DNA from: Candidatus Yanofskybacteria bacterium RIFCSPHIGHO2_01_FULL_43_32
GTDB lineage: Bacteria > Patescibacteriota > Minisyncoccia > 2-02-FULL-40-12 > GWA2-44-9
Length of the DNA stretch: 54,022 nt
NCBI GenBank assembly: GCA_001794125.1
Contig: MGJF01000001.1
Coordinates: 1-54,022, forward strand
Direction: 5' to 3'
How positions within the stretch are numbered: position 1 is the first letter of the stretch; each line of letters begins with the position of its first letter. The notes under the pieces are model-generated. The model had not been told where the DNA came from. It did not search any database and was given only the letters and a program-made list of their open reading frames with translations. This document shows, piece by piece, positions 13,733-21,211 of the stretch. Both the position numbers and the translations under genes were made by a program.

Positions 13733-14843
13733 TAGTTTCTTCCGCGGGTTTATTTCCGGGAAGCGTTAACACCAACTTATGTTCTTTTGAATCTAAACTG
13801 ACGATTGCGAATTCATATTCTTTATTTACTTCAAAAACGTCGCTTAAATTTTTTTCTCCCAATTCCGCCACCGGCAGAAATGCGATTATATCTCCAGGTA
13901 ACTCTACAAAAGCGCCGTTGTTCCGGATCTTAATGACTCGGCCGTTAACTTTTTGGCCGGGTTGGTATTTTTCTTCCGCTTTGAGCCAGGGATCGTCTTT
14001 GAGGGCTTTTAAGGAAAGAGAGACCCGTCCGCCGTCCAGACTGATTATTTTTGCGGTTATGTCATCGCCCGAATGAAGGACCTCTCTCGGGTCTTCAATA
14101 AATTTCCAGTCGATTTCGGATGAGTGTATCAAACCGTCCAAAGTGTCGCTTAATTTGACGAAAGCTCCGAAATCGGTGACTTCGGTTATCTTGCCTTCAA
14201 TTAAATCGCCGACTTTTAATTTTGCTAATTCTTCTTTGACGGCCTCTTCTTTTATCGCTTTTTCGGAAACGATTAATTTATTTTCCGCTTCATTAAAATC
14301 AAGAATTTTTACTTGGAATTCCATTCCCTTGAATTTTTGCAGGGCCTGAACGATCTTGGTGGTGTCGCCTCCGTCTATCTTGGGATAATGTTCGGATGAT
14401 AGTTGCGAGAGGGGAAGGAAGCCCTGGATACCGCTGACCTCAACGATAAGGCCGCCTTTGTTGATGTTAACGATCTTGGTTGTTATTACTTCGCCCAAAT
14501 CTTTCTTCTCTTTGATATCCTGCCAGGCGGTAGTCATCTGAGCTGACCGCAAAGACAGTTCCCGGTAGCCGTCGTCGTTCTCAAGCTCAATTAACATTGC
14601 CGAGACTTTGTCTCCGGCTTTTAATCCCTTCATTCTGTCGGGGTTATCGTAAAATTCACCGGGATAAATGATCCCGATTCCTATCGGACCTAAGTCCAAA
14701 ACCACGCTTCCCTTTGAAACGCTGATTATCTGACCGTTCACTATATTACCCGGCTTAGGCAAGAAAAACTCCTCCTTGGAAAGGAGGTCCTTCATTGATT
14801 TGATTTCCGAATTATTGATTTGCATTACTATATTATTGAGCAT
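13701..14843 (-). CDS. rpsA: Ribosomal protein S1 (four S1 domains)
   Basis: A 380-aa S1-type RNA-binding protein that helps mRNA engage the 30S subunit. Four OB-fold S1 repeats can be seen (about 17-88, 103-183, 203-272 and 289-361). The third, KVGDLIEGKITEVTDFGAFV, is the most canonical. The E. coli protein has six domains, so this is a shorter form, typical of reduced or Gram-positive-like lineages. The tail is Glu/Pro-rich. The promoter TTGCAA-17-TATAGT gives a roughly 65-nt leader containing a TGGTCTTG/AAGGGCCA hairpin, which could allow autoregulation. Confidence 0.92.
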   Translation of the reverse strand: MLNNIVMQINNSEIKSMKDLLSKEEFFLPKPGNIVNGQIISVSKGSVVLDLGPIGIGIIYPGEFYDNPDRMKGLKAGDKVSAMLIELENDDGYRELSLRSAQMTTAWQDIKEKKDLGEVITTKIVNINKGGLIVEVSGIQGFLPLSQLSSEHYPKIDGGDTTKIVQALQKFKGMEFQVKILDFNEAENKLIVSEKAIKEEAVKEELAKLKVGDLIEGKITEVTDFGAFVKLSDTLDGLIHSSEIDWKFIEDPREVLHSGDDITAKIISLDGGRVSLSLKALKDDPWLKAEEKYQPGQKVNGRVIKIRNNGAFVELPGDIIAFLPVAELGEKNLSDVFEVNKEYEFAIVSLDSKEHKLVLTLPGNKPAEETNEKPEETPVS

Positions 14844-14917
14844 TCGTTCGTAGCAATGGCCCTTGAACCAAGACCATCTGGCGAATCCCCAAAATTAAAG
14901 ATTTCTTTTGTAGTAGG

Positions 14918-14946
14918 ACTATATATTATTTATCCAAATTTTGCAA
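14918..14946 (-). promoter_or_regulatory. Promoter of rpsA
   Basis: TTGCAA, 17-base spacer, TATAGT. Confidence 0.65.
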
Positions 14947-14960
14947 CCTCTTGCACCTGA

Positions 14961-14990
14961 ATCAACGGCTCACATGTGTGAGCCGTTGAT
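14961..14990. terminator. Palindromic hairpin, copy 1 of 3
   Basis: ATCAACGGCTCACA pairs with TGTGAGCCGTTGAT. Near-identical hairpins end tRNA-Leu (26532) and tmRNA (35834). Here no upstream + strand gene is seen; it stands between the rpsA promoter and element B. Confidence 0.65.
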
Positions 14991-15046
14991 TATTAAGCGC
15001 AGCCCTATTATTTTTCTGTCATTTGACGAGTCAAAATATTTTTAGA

Positions 15047-15183
15047 GCCCCCAGCCACATACCCACAGGGAGAACTTGCGCAAACGTTTCGGCTTGGTTC
15101 TTCGAAACGTTGAGCATGTAGATAGCGCCGAGCCGCTGGAGCGAGGCGACTATCGGTCGAGTCGGGGGTATGTGGCTGGGGGC
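15047..15183 (+). ncRNA. Structured element family 1, copy B
   Basis: Outer stem GCCCCCAGCCACATACCC with GGGTATGTGGCTGGGGGC (18 bp, perfect). Hairpin 2 AACGTTTCG / CGAAACGTT carries the loop GCTTGGTTCTT. Hairpin 3 GATAGCGCC...GGCGACTATC carries GAGC-CGCTGGA-GC at its tip. It lies 46 bases before the MBL gene on the same strand. Stems differ from copies A and C but remain paired. Confidence 0.6.
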
Positions 15184-15194
15184 GATTATAAGTC

Positions 15195-15222
15195 TTGTTT
15201 TTTACGCAATTTTTTGTTAATA
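15195..15222 (+). promoter_or_regulatory. Leaderless-type promoter of the MBL gene
   Basis: TTGTTT, 16-base spacer, TTAATA; the -10 box ends 7 bases before the ATG at 15230. Confidence 0.55.
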
Positions 15223-15229
15223 TTTACGT

Positions 15230-15889
15230 ATGACGATTAACTGGTTCGGGCAGAGCTGTTTCAGAATAGAGACCAAAGAGGCCCATTCGACTGGCTCAGG
15301 GCAAGTCAGTATTTTGATAGACCCGTTTTCAAAGGATATCGGGTTGAAACCGCCCAAAATCAAAGACGATATTGTCATGGTAACTCACCAACATTTTGAC
15401 CATGACAGCCTTGAGGAGATGCCTCCCGAGTCATTTCTTATAGAAAACCCCGGCGAATACGAGAAAAAAGGAATCGCCATCAGGGGCATTTCTTCGTACC
15501 ATGACAAGGTTGAGGGTAAGGAGCGGGGACTCAATACTATATATATAATGAAAGCGGAGGAGATGACCATCTGCCATTTGGGAGACTTAGGCCAGGAGAA
15601 ACTGACCGAGAATCAGGTGGATGAGATAGGGGATGTAGATATACTCTTGGTTCCTGTCGGCGGAAATTATACAATTAATGCTAAGGAAGCCGTCGGGGTC
15701 ATCGGCCAGATAGAACCGAAGATAATTATTCCGATGCATTATAAGATTAAGGATTTGAAGATTGAACTGGACGGTCCGGAAAAATTCGTGAAAGAACTGG
15801 GCCTGACGCCGGAAAAGGCAGATAAGTACAAAATATCAAAAAAACTTCTTCCGTTGGAAGAAATGAAGTTGGTAATGTTAGAAATTTAA
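15230..15889 (+). CDS. MBL-fold metal-dependent hydrolase (UlaG/YtxA-like)
   Basis: A 219-aa single-domain metallo-beta-lactamase-fold protein. The metal site is THQHFDHDS (HxHxDH), with further ligands probably in CHLGDLG and IPMHYK. The opening NWFGQSCFRIETK and ILIDPF match the UlaG-like subgroup, whose substrates vary. Residues 18-25 (AHSTGSGQ) are encoded by a small palindromic insert that interrupts a beta-hairpin. A one-TM protein follows after one base, so they form an operon. Function beyond hydrolase is unknown. Confidence 0.85.
   Translation: MTINWFGQSCFRIETKEAHSTGSGQVSILIDPFSKDIGLKPPKIKDDIVMVTHQHFDHDSLEEMPPESFLIENPGEYEKKGIAIRGISSYHDKVEGKERGLNTIYIMKAEEMTICHLGDLGQEKLTENQVDEIGDVDILLVPVGGNYTINAKEAVGVIGQIEPKIIIPMHYKIKDLKIELDGPEKFVKELGLTPEKADKYKISKKLLPLEEMKLVMLEI
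15281..15303. repeat. In-frame palindromic insert (family TCGACnnGCTCAGG) in the MBL gene
   Basis: GCCC-ATTCGACTGGCTCA-GGGC inside the coding frame, translated as AHSTGSGQ. Confidence 0.6.
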
Positions 15890-15890
15890 T

Positions 15891-16241
15891 ATGAGTTTTT
15901 TAGACGAAATCCGCAAACAACCCCAGCACCACCGAGAAATAATGTTCGGTCTTTGCGTTGTCACAGCTATTTCATTGGTGGGAATGGTCTGGTATAACTC
16001 GTTTGAGAAGAATTTGTACGTATTGTTGAACCCCGGAGAAAGCACAGACCAGAGATATTTAGCCGAAAACAAAACCGCGCCTTCGTTGCTGGGAGATATC
16101 GGCAAGACAGGACAGGATCTGAAGGCGGCGTTTTACAATATTTTCAGTTTGACCGGCAGTGACAAAAAGGACGTTATCGAAAATACGAAAGCCGGCGAAC
16201 CCGTAAGAGTGTATACACTGCCCTTATCGGAGACGAAGTAA
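15891..16241 (+). CDS. Hypothetical single-pass membrane protein
   Basis: A 116-aa protein with a short cytoplasmic N terminus, one membrane helix (about residues 18-36, MFGLCVVTAISLVGMVWY) and an extracytoplasmic tail of about 75 aa with a Ser/Asp/Lys-rich middle. It is not recognised. It begins one base after the MBL stop codon and is followed by a gap to gyrA, so it belongs to the MBL unit. Confidence 0.7.
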   Translation: MSFLDEIRKQPQHHREIMFGLCVVTAISLVGMVWYNSFEKNLYVLLNPGESTDQRYLAENKTAPSLLGDIGKTGQDLKAAFYNIFSLTGSDKKDVIENTKAGEPVRVYTLPLSETK

Positions 16242-16381
16242 ACCCCGCCCTTGAAAAGAATTATTATAACTTATGTTACGTTCTAAAATTTAATTATTAC
16301 GATTCTTTTTAAGAGCGGAGTAAATATTTTTCAAATGATTTAAAAATGTTTGGAGGGCGGATGTCTTCCAGACATTTTCTG

Positions 16382-16387
16382 TTTAAT
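16382..16387 (+). promoter_or_regulatory. Possible leaderless -10 box of gyrA
   Basis: TTTAAT ends 7 bases before the ATG at 16395. The -35 is weak. No Shine-Dalgarno site precedes this ATG; the GGAGGGCGG at 16352 would suit no in-frame start. Confidence 0.4.
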
Positions 16388-16394
16388 TGTACGT

Positions 16395-19300
16395 ATGGCG
16401 ACAGAAATAAAACAACGGGAAATAGTCCAGGAAATGCAGCAGGCCTATCTGGAATACGCGATGAGCGTTATTGTCGCGCGCGCTTTGCCTGATGTCAGAG
16501 ACGGATTAAAACCGGTTCACCGGAGGATTTTGTATTCCATGCATGAGATGGGATTGAGGCCGACCGCGAAAACCCAGAAATCAGCCAAGGTTGTCGGATA
16601 TGTTCTCGGTAATTATCACCCCCACGGCGACACGGCAGCCTATGATTCCATGGTTCGCATGGCCCAGGATTTTTCTCTGCGTTATCCGTTGGTGAACGGG
16701 CAGGGCAACTTTGGATGTTTTACCAAAGACACAAAGGTAAAACTTACGGACGGGAGAGACTTAAACTTTAGGGAACTCATAGAAGAACACAAACAGGGAA
16801 AGAAAAACTACACCTATACAGTTAATTCTTTAGAGCTAATTTCCATAGCGGAAATTAAAAACCCAAGATTGACCAGAAAAAACTCTGAAATAATAAAAGT
16901 GTTATTAGATAATGGAGAAGAAATTAAATGTACCCCAGATCATTTGTTTATGCTCAGGAACGGCTCATATAAGAAGGCCAAAGATTTACAACCCAAGGAA
17001 TCTTTAATGCCTAATTATCAGAAAATTTCTGAAAAAACAGACAGTTTAAATCGAGACGGCTATGCCTTGGTTTACCAGAATAAAAATGGCGAATGGATCC
17101 CAGTTCACCATTTGGCGGACAATTACAATCTTACCCGAGGTATTTATGCCAAGAGCGTCGGAAGGGTAAGGCACCACAAAGATTTTAATAAACTCAACAA
17201 TAACCCCGATAACATAACTCGTATGAGTTGGGGCGAGCATTGGAAAATTCATTATACCCAGGCCTCAAATCAGCATAAAAATCCTGAATATCGCAAGAAA
17301 ATAGCAGAAGGAAGGAATGGTTATTGGGCCAATCCTTTGAATAAAGCTAAAAAAGCCGAAGAAATTTCTGTTAGAAATATAGAAAATTGGAAAAACGACG
17401 CCTATAGAGAAAAAATGGTTAAATTTTTGAGCGATGTAAATAAAAAATATATTGAAGATCATCCGGAAAAAATAAAGGAGCTTAGCACAAGAGCCACGGA
17501 AACTCTTAAAAGATTGTGGCAGGACCCAAAATACAGAGTATTGTTTCACGAGAAAATTGTTAAAGGAAATAAGAATCACACAACAAATCGAACGGGAAAA
17601 TTGAAGTTTCTCAATATTTGCCGGGAAGTTTTAAATAGACAGATTAATTTAAGCGAGAAACATTATGAGCAATTAAGAAAAGAATTATATCCTTATGGCA
17701 AGGCCACACAATGGGAGACGGGCTTAAATAAATATTTTAATGGTGATTCTAATTTAGTTTTTCACGAAATAAATAAAAACCATAAAGTAGTAAGAGTAGA
17801 AGCTATATCACACAAAGAAGATGTATATGACCTTACAATAGAAGGAAGTCATAACTTTGCATTAGCGGCTGGTGTTTTTGTCCACAACTCAATCGACGGT
17901 GATTCCGCTGCGGCTTACAGATATACCGAAGCCCGTTTGGCTCCTATATCCGAACAGCTTCTTGCGGATATAGACAAGCAGACGGTTAATTTTACCGACA
18001 ATTTTGACGGCACAATGCAAGAGCCGACGGTTTTGCCGACTCGCGTTCCGAATTTGTTGATTAACGGCTCCATGGGTATCGCCGTGGGTATGGCGACCAA
18101 TATTCCCCCGCACAATCTAACCGAGGTCTTGGATGCAATGGCGTATCTTATAGACAACAAAGAAGCGGATTTAAAAGACCTTACCCAATTTATAAAAGGA
18201 CCGGATTTCCCGACCGGTGGAGTCATATACAACGAAAAAGACATTGTCAGCGCTTATGCCACTGGCCGCGGTCCCATAATAATGAGAGGCCAGGCCGATA
18301 TTACGGAAAACAAAAAGGGCTACCAAATAATTGTTTCCGAGATTCCTTATCAGGTGAATAAATCGGAACTGATAATAAAAATTGCCGATCTTGTGAAAGA
18401 AAAGAAAATAGAAGGCATCAAAGACATCCGCGATGAATCCGATAAAGACGGATTAAGAATCGCAATTGACTTGAAGCAGGATGCTTTTCCCAAGAAAGTA
18501 CTTAACCAGATTTTCAAATACACGGAGCTTCAAAAGGCCTTTCATTTCAATATGTTAGCTTTAGTTGACGGAGGCACTCAACCCCAGATTTTGGGCTTGA
18601 AGGGATTGCTCGAGAAATTCATTGACCATCGGCACGAAGTCGTGACTCGGCGGACAAAATTTGAACTTCAGAAAGCCAAAGACAGAGCCCACATTTTGGA
18701 AGGACTTAAGAAAGCCCTTGACCACATTGACGAGATAATCAAAATAATCAGGGCCTCCGATTCAAAAGAAGACGCTTTTAATAATCTGATAAAGAAATTT
18801 AAATTCTCCGACAAACAGGCAACGGCTATTTTGGATATGAGGCTTCAGGCATTGGCCGGTCTGGAAAGAAAAAAGATAAACGACGAATTAAAAGAAAAGA
18901 AAGACCTGATTGCGTATTTTGAGGATTTGCTGGCGAGTCCGAAGAAAGTTATGGGTGTAATCAAAGAAGAATTCAAAGAAATCAGGGAAAAATATGGAGA
19001 TGAAAGACGAACAAAAGTGGTTAAGTCGGCTTTAAGAGAAATAGGGGAAGATGAGTTGATGCCCGAAGAAGATTCGCTGTTCATGATTACTCACAGCGGA
19101 TATATAAAAAGAATGCAGCCTGAAGTATTAAAATCTCAAAAAAGAGGCGGTAAAGGATTAATCGGTATGGCAACCAAGGAAGAAGATGTTGTTTCCCAAT
19201 TTTTCATGGCCAATACCCACGACAGTTTACTGTTCTTCACTAATTCCGGAAAAGTATTCCAGACAAAAGGTTATGAGGTGCCGGAGTCGTCCCGCCAGTC

Positions 19301-19994
19301 AAAAGGAAAGGCAATTGTTAATTTTTTGAACACATCTCCAAATGAAACGATTACGGCAGTAGTCCCGATTCCAAAAGAACAGAAAGGTGGATATTTGTTT
19401 ATGGCCACTGCCAACGGAGTAATTAAGAAGGTGGATGCTGATGCGTTTTCACAAGTGAGAAGCAACGGAATGATTGCAATTAAATTAAAAGGCAATGATG
19501 AGTTGGGGTGGGTCCTGTCTACTTCGGGTAATGACCAAGTAATGCTGGTTACTTCAGGAGGAAACGCTATCCGCTTTAAAGAAAAAGATGTCAGACCGAT
19601 GGGTAGAGGTGCTTCGGGTGTTATCGGTGTCCGTATGGATAAAGACGAAAAAGTTGTCGGAGCTGATGTTGTGCCATCAGGTGTTGAAAAAGGTTTGAAG
19701 ATATTGGCGGTAATGGGAAATGGTTATGGCAAAAGAACGGACCTTAAATTCTATAAGATTCAGGGCAGGGGCGGACGAGGAATTATGACCGCAAAGGTTA
19801 CGCCGAAAACAGGCAAGTTGGTCTCGGCTCACATCACCTCGGAAGAAAATAAGGAATTGATTGCTGTTTCCCGCAAAGGAGTTGTAATAAGAACTTCAAT
19901 TGAAAGCGTTTCCGTTCTCGGCCGAGCCACTCAAGGCGTCAGAATCATGCGAGTCGAATCCGGCGACGGCCTGGCCTCGGTGGTGGTGGTCTAG
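16395..19994 (+). CDS. gyrA: DNA gyrase subunit A precursor with intein
   Basis: A 1199-aa precursor; splicing would give an 808-aa GyrA. The ATG at 16395 begins the conserved REIVQEMQQAYLEYAMSVIV. Residues 1-107 and 499-1199 are the exteins. The catalytic Tyr is in AAAYRYTEARL (Tyr510 of the precursor, 119 after splicing). The GyrA box QKRGGKG starts the C-terminal DNA-wrapping beta-pinwheel, so this is a true gyrase A rather than ParC. The intein separates GNFG from SIDGD, a conserved stretch just before the active Tyr. No gyrB is in the window. Confidence 0.96.
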   Translation: MATEIKQREIVQEMQQAYLEYAMSVIVARALPDVRDGLKPVHRRILYSMHEMGLRPTAKTQKSAKVVGYVLGNYHPHGDTAAYDSMVRMAQDFSLRYPLVNGQGNFGCFTKDTKVKLTDGRDLNFRELIEEHKQGKKNYTYTVNSLELISIAEIKNPRLTRKNSEIIKVLLDNGEEIKCTPDHLFMLRNGSYKKAKDLQPKESLMPNYQKISEKTDSLNRDGYALVYQNKNGEWIPVHHLADNYNLTRGIYAKSVGRVRHHKDFNKLNNNPDNITRMSWGEHWKIHYTQASNQHKNPEYRKKIAEGRNGYWANPLNKAKKAEEISVRNIENWKNDAYREKMVKFLSDVNKKYIEDHPEKIKELSTRATETLKRLWQDPKYRVLFHEKIVKGNKNHTTNRTGKLKFLNICREVLNRQINLSEKHYEQLRKELYPYGKATQWETGLNKYFNGDSNLVFHEINKNHKVVRVEAISHKEDVYDLTIEGSHNFALAAGVFVHNSIDGDSAAAYRYTEARLAPISEQLLADIDKQTVNFTDNFDGTMQEPTVLPTRVPNLLINGSMGIAVGMATNIPPHNLTEVLDAMAYLIDNKEADLKDLTQFIKGPDFPTGGVIYNEKDIVSAYATGRGPIIMRGQADITENKKGYQIIVSEIPYQVNKSELIIKIADLVKEKKIEGIKDIRDESDKDGLRIAIDLKQDAFPKKVLNQIFKYTELQKAFHFNMLALVDGGTQPQILGLKGLLEKFIDHRHEVVTRRTKFELQKAKDRAHILEGLKKALDHIDEIIKIIRASDSKEDAFNNLIKKFKFSDKQATAILDMRLQALAGLERKKINDELKEKKDLIAYFEDLLASPKKVMGVIKEEFKEIREKYGDERRTKVVKSALREIGEDELMPEEDSLFMITHSGYIKRMQPEVLKSQKRGGKGLIGMATKEEDVVSQFFMANTHDSLLFFTNSGKVFQTKGYEVPESSRQSKGKAIVNFLNTSPNETITAVVPIPKEQKGGYLFMATANGVIKKVDADAFSQVRSNGMIAIKLKGNDELGWVLSTSGNDQVMLVTSGGNAIRFKEKDVRPMGRGASGVIGVRMDKDEKVVGADVVPSGVEKGLKILAVMGNGYGKRTDLKFYKIQGRGGRGIMTAKVTPKTGKLVSAHITSEENKELIAVSRKGVVIRTSIESVSVLGRATQGVRIMRVESGDGLASVVVV
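16716..17888 (+). mobile_element. GyrA intein with HNH homing-endonuclease domain
   Basis: A 391-aa class 1 intein. It starts with Cys (CFTKDTKVKLTDG), has block B CTPDHLFM, block F VYDLTIEGSHNFAL and ends GVFVHN before Ser+1. All splicing residues are present. The middle contains an HNH-like segment (VRHHKDFNKLNNNPDNITRM...H) and Asn/Lys-rich NUMOD-like repeats (NPEYRKKIAEGR). Base composition is more A-rich than the exteins, in keeping with transfer. Confidence 0.9.
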
Positions 19995-19997
19995 TTT

Positions 19998-20577
19998 TCG
20001 CTCAAACCAACCCATCTTTCCGCCTTTTCTCCCGCTTCCATCGCAACCTCTCTTCTATCACAACTCCGCAATGCGAACAAAATGGGGTCTCATTTCATAA
20101 ATATGCGAGAGCGCTCTGCTAATTCGCATATTTACTCATTCGACCCCTATTTTGTTTACCCCATTGCTGCGTGGAGTGCTATCAGAGAGATTGACGATGG
20201 GAGCTTAAATTATATCCCGGCCAAATCCCCGTCTGAATCACTCCTCGGAGCGATACGGTAACACAAAGAAGCTGACGGATGGAAAAATTGTCATTATAGC
20301 GAAGCGCTCATTCAGGTACCACACCAAGGAGCGAGACCCCGTTCCCATTTGAGGCCGTTTGGTTTCGCCAGGTAACACAAGACTAAAATTAACCGATAAT
20401 TTGCTTATTCAATAAATTTTAGCCGGAAAACCCCGCTCTTTCTTGAAGATTAGAAAGAACGGGGGCAAACGGTTGCTGAAATTTATTAAGCAAATTGAAA
20501 GTTAATTTTAGTATTTGTCTGGCGAAGATCCGGAGGACGTAACCAATAGGCCGACAAATGGGGATGGGGTTGAGCGA
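19998..20577. ncRNA. Candidate ~580-nt structured RNA behind gyrA
   Basis: The spacer has no gene but pairs with itself over its whole length. Outer stem TCGCTCAA..AACCCATC with GATGGGGTTGAGCGA. Domain 1: ACTCCGC..AATG with CATTGCTGCGTGGAGT, AACAAAATGGGGTC with GACCCCTATTTTGTT, AAATATGCGA with TCGCATATTT. Domain 2: ACTAAAATTAAC with GTTAATTTTAGT, AATTTGCTTA with TAAGCAAATT, CCCCG..CTTTCT with AGAAAG..CGGGG. GGTAACACAA occurs twice in the single-stranded part. Strand unknown. No known large-RNA class was recognised. Confidence 0.55.
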
Positions 20578-20607
20578 CACTTTGTTTATAACTCCCTACC
20601 TCTTGTG

Positions 20608-20616
20608 TGCTAAAAT
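20608..20616 (+). promoter_or_regulatory. Extended -10 promoter of the methyltransferase operon
   Basis: TGCTAAAAT (extended -10) ends 7 bases before the ATG at 20624, predicting a leaderless mRNA. Confidence 0.5.
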
Positions 20617-20623
20617 ATTAAAT

Positions 20624-21211
20624 ATGCAGGCAATGAATATGCCCGGTTCGGCTTTGCCGGACACAAAGGGAACAGGCGGTTTTATGAATCCCGACAAAAT
20701 AGCCGGCGGGTTTGGAATTAAAGAAGGAATGTCGATTGCCGACTTCGGTTCAGGAGCGGGTTATTTTACCATTTTACTGGGTCAGAAAGTCGGACTCAGC
20801 GGAAAAGTTTATGCGTTAGATATTCAGGAATCAGCTCTGGATAACGTCAGGGTCAAAGCAAAAGCGGCCGGATTGGATAACGTTGAAATGATCAGAAGCA
20901 ATCTTGAAGTTTTGGGCAGTTCCGGTTTGACGGACAACTCGCAGGACATGGTCCTTCTTGCCAATATTCTTTTTCAGTCAGACAAGAAAGGAGAAATAAT
21001 CAAAGAAGCCGTCAGGGTTTTAAAGAGCGGGGGAACTTTGGTTGTGATTGACTGGAAAAAAGCGGCCGGCCAAGGCGGATTCGGACCGCCAGATGATTTA
21101 AGAACAGATGAGACAGTAATGCGTTCTTTGGCGCTTAGAGAGGGATTGGTTTTTGAGAACGAAATTGACGCCGGACAGTTTCACTACGGCATGAAATTCA
21201 AGAAGGGATGA
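20624..21211 (+). CDS. SAM-dependent methyltransferase (class I)
   Basis: A 195-aa Rossmann-fold methyltransferase from the ATG at 20624; the longer frame from 20558 runs into the folded spacer. Motif I is IADFGSGAGYFTILLG and motif II VYALDIQE; the acidic residue of the ribose-binding loop is present. Post-motifs include NILFQSDKKGEIIKEAVRVLKSGG, as in the UbiE/MenG-like and Methyltransf_11/25 groups. The stop overlaps the start of the solute-binding protein by four bases (ATGA), so the two are translationally coupled. The substrate is not predictable. Confidence 0.85.
   Translation: MQAMNMPGSALPDTKGTGGFMNPDKIAGGFGIKEGMSIADFGSGAGYFTILLGQKVGLSGKVYALDIQESALDNVRVKAKAAGLDNVEMIRSNLEVLGSSGLTDNSQDMVLLANILFQSDKKGEIIKEAVRVLKSGGTLVVIDWKKAAGQGGFGPPDDLRTDETVMRSLALREGLVFENEIDAGQFHYGMKFKKG

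Noticed and set aside
6430-15030. Similarity between TTTTTCTGTTATTTGACG (about 6460, minus strand) and TTTTTCTGTCATTTGACG (15012)
   Set aside because: A short A/T-rich match without a shared flank or a usable -10 box; could be chance.
19998-20577. Group I or group II intron behind gyrA
   Set aside because: No domain V-like hairpin, no P/Q/R/S elements and no interrupted gene or maturase.
20558-20623. Upstream extension of the methyltransferase ORF
   Set aside because: It would overlap the outer stem of the folded spacer and the -10 box; the ATG at 20624 fits the promoter.
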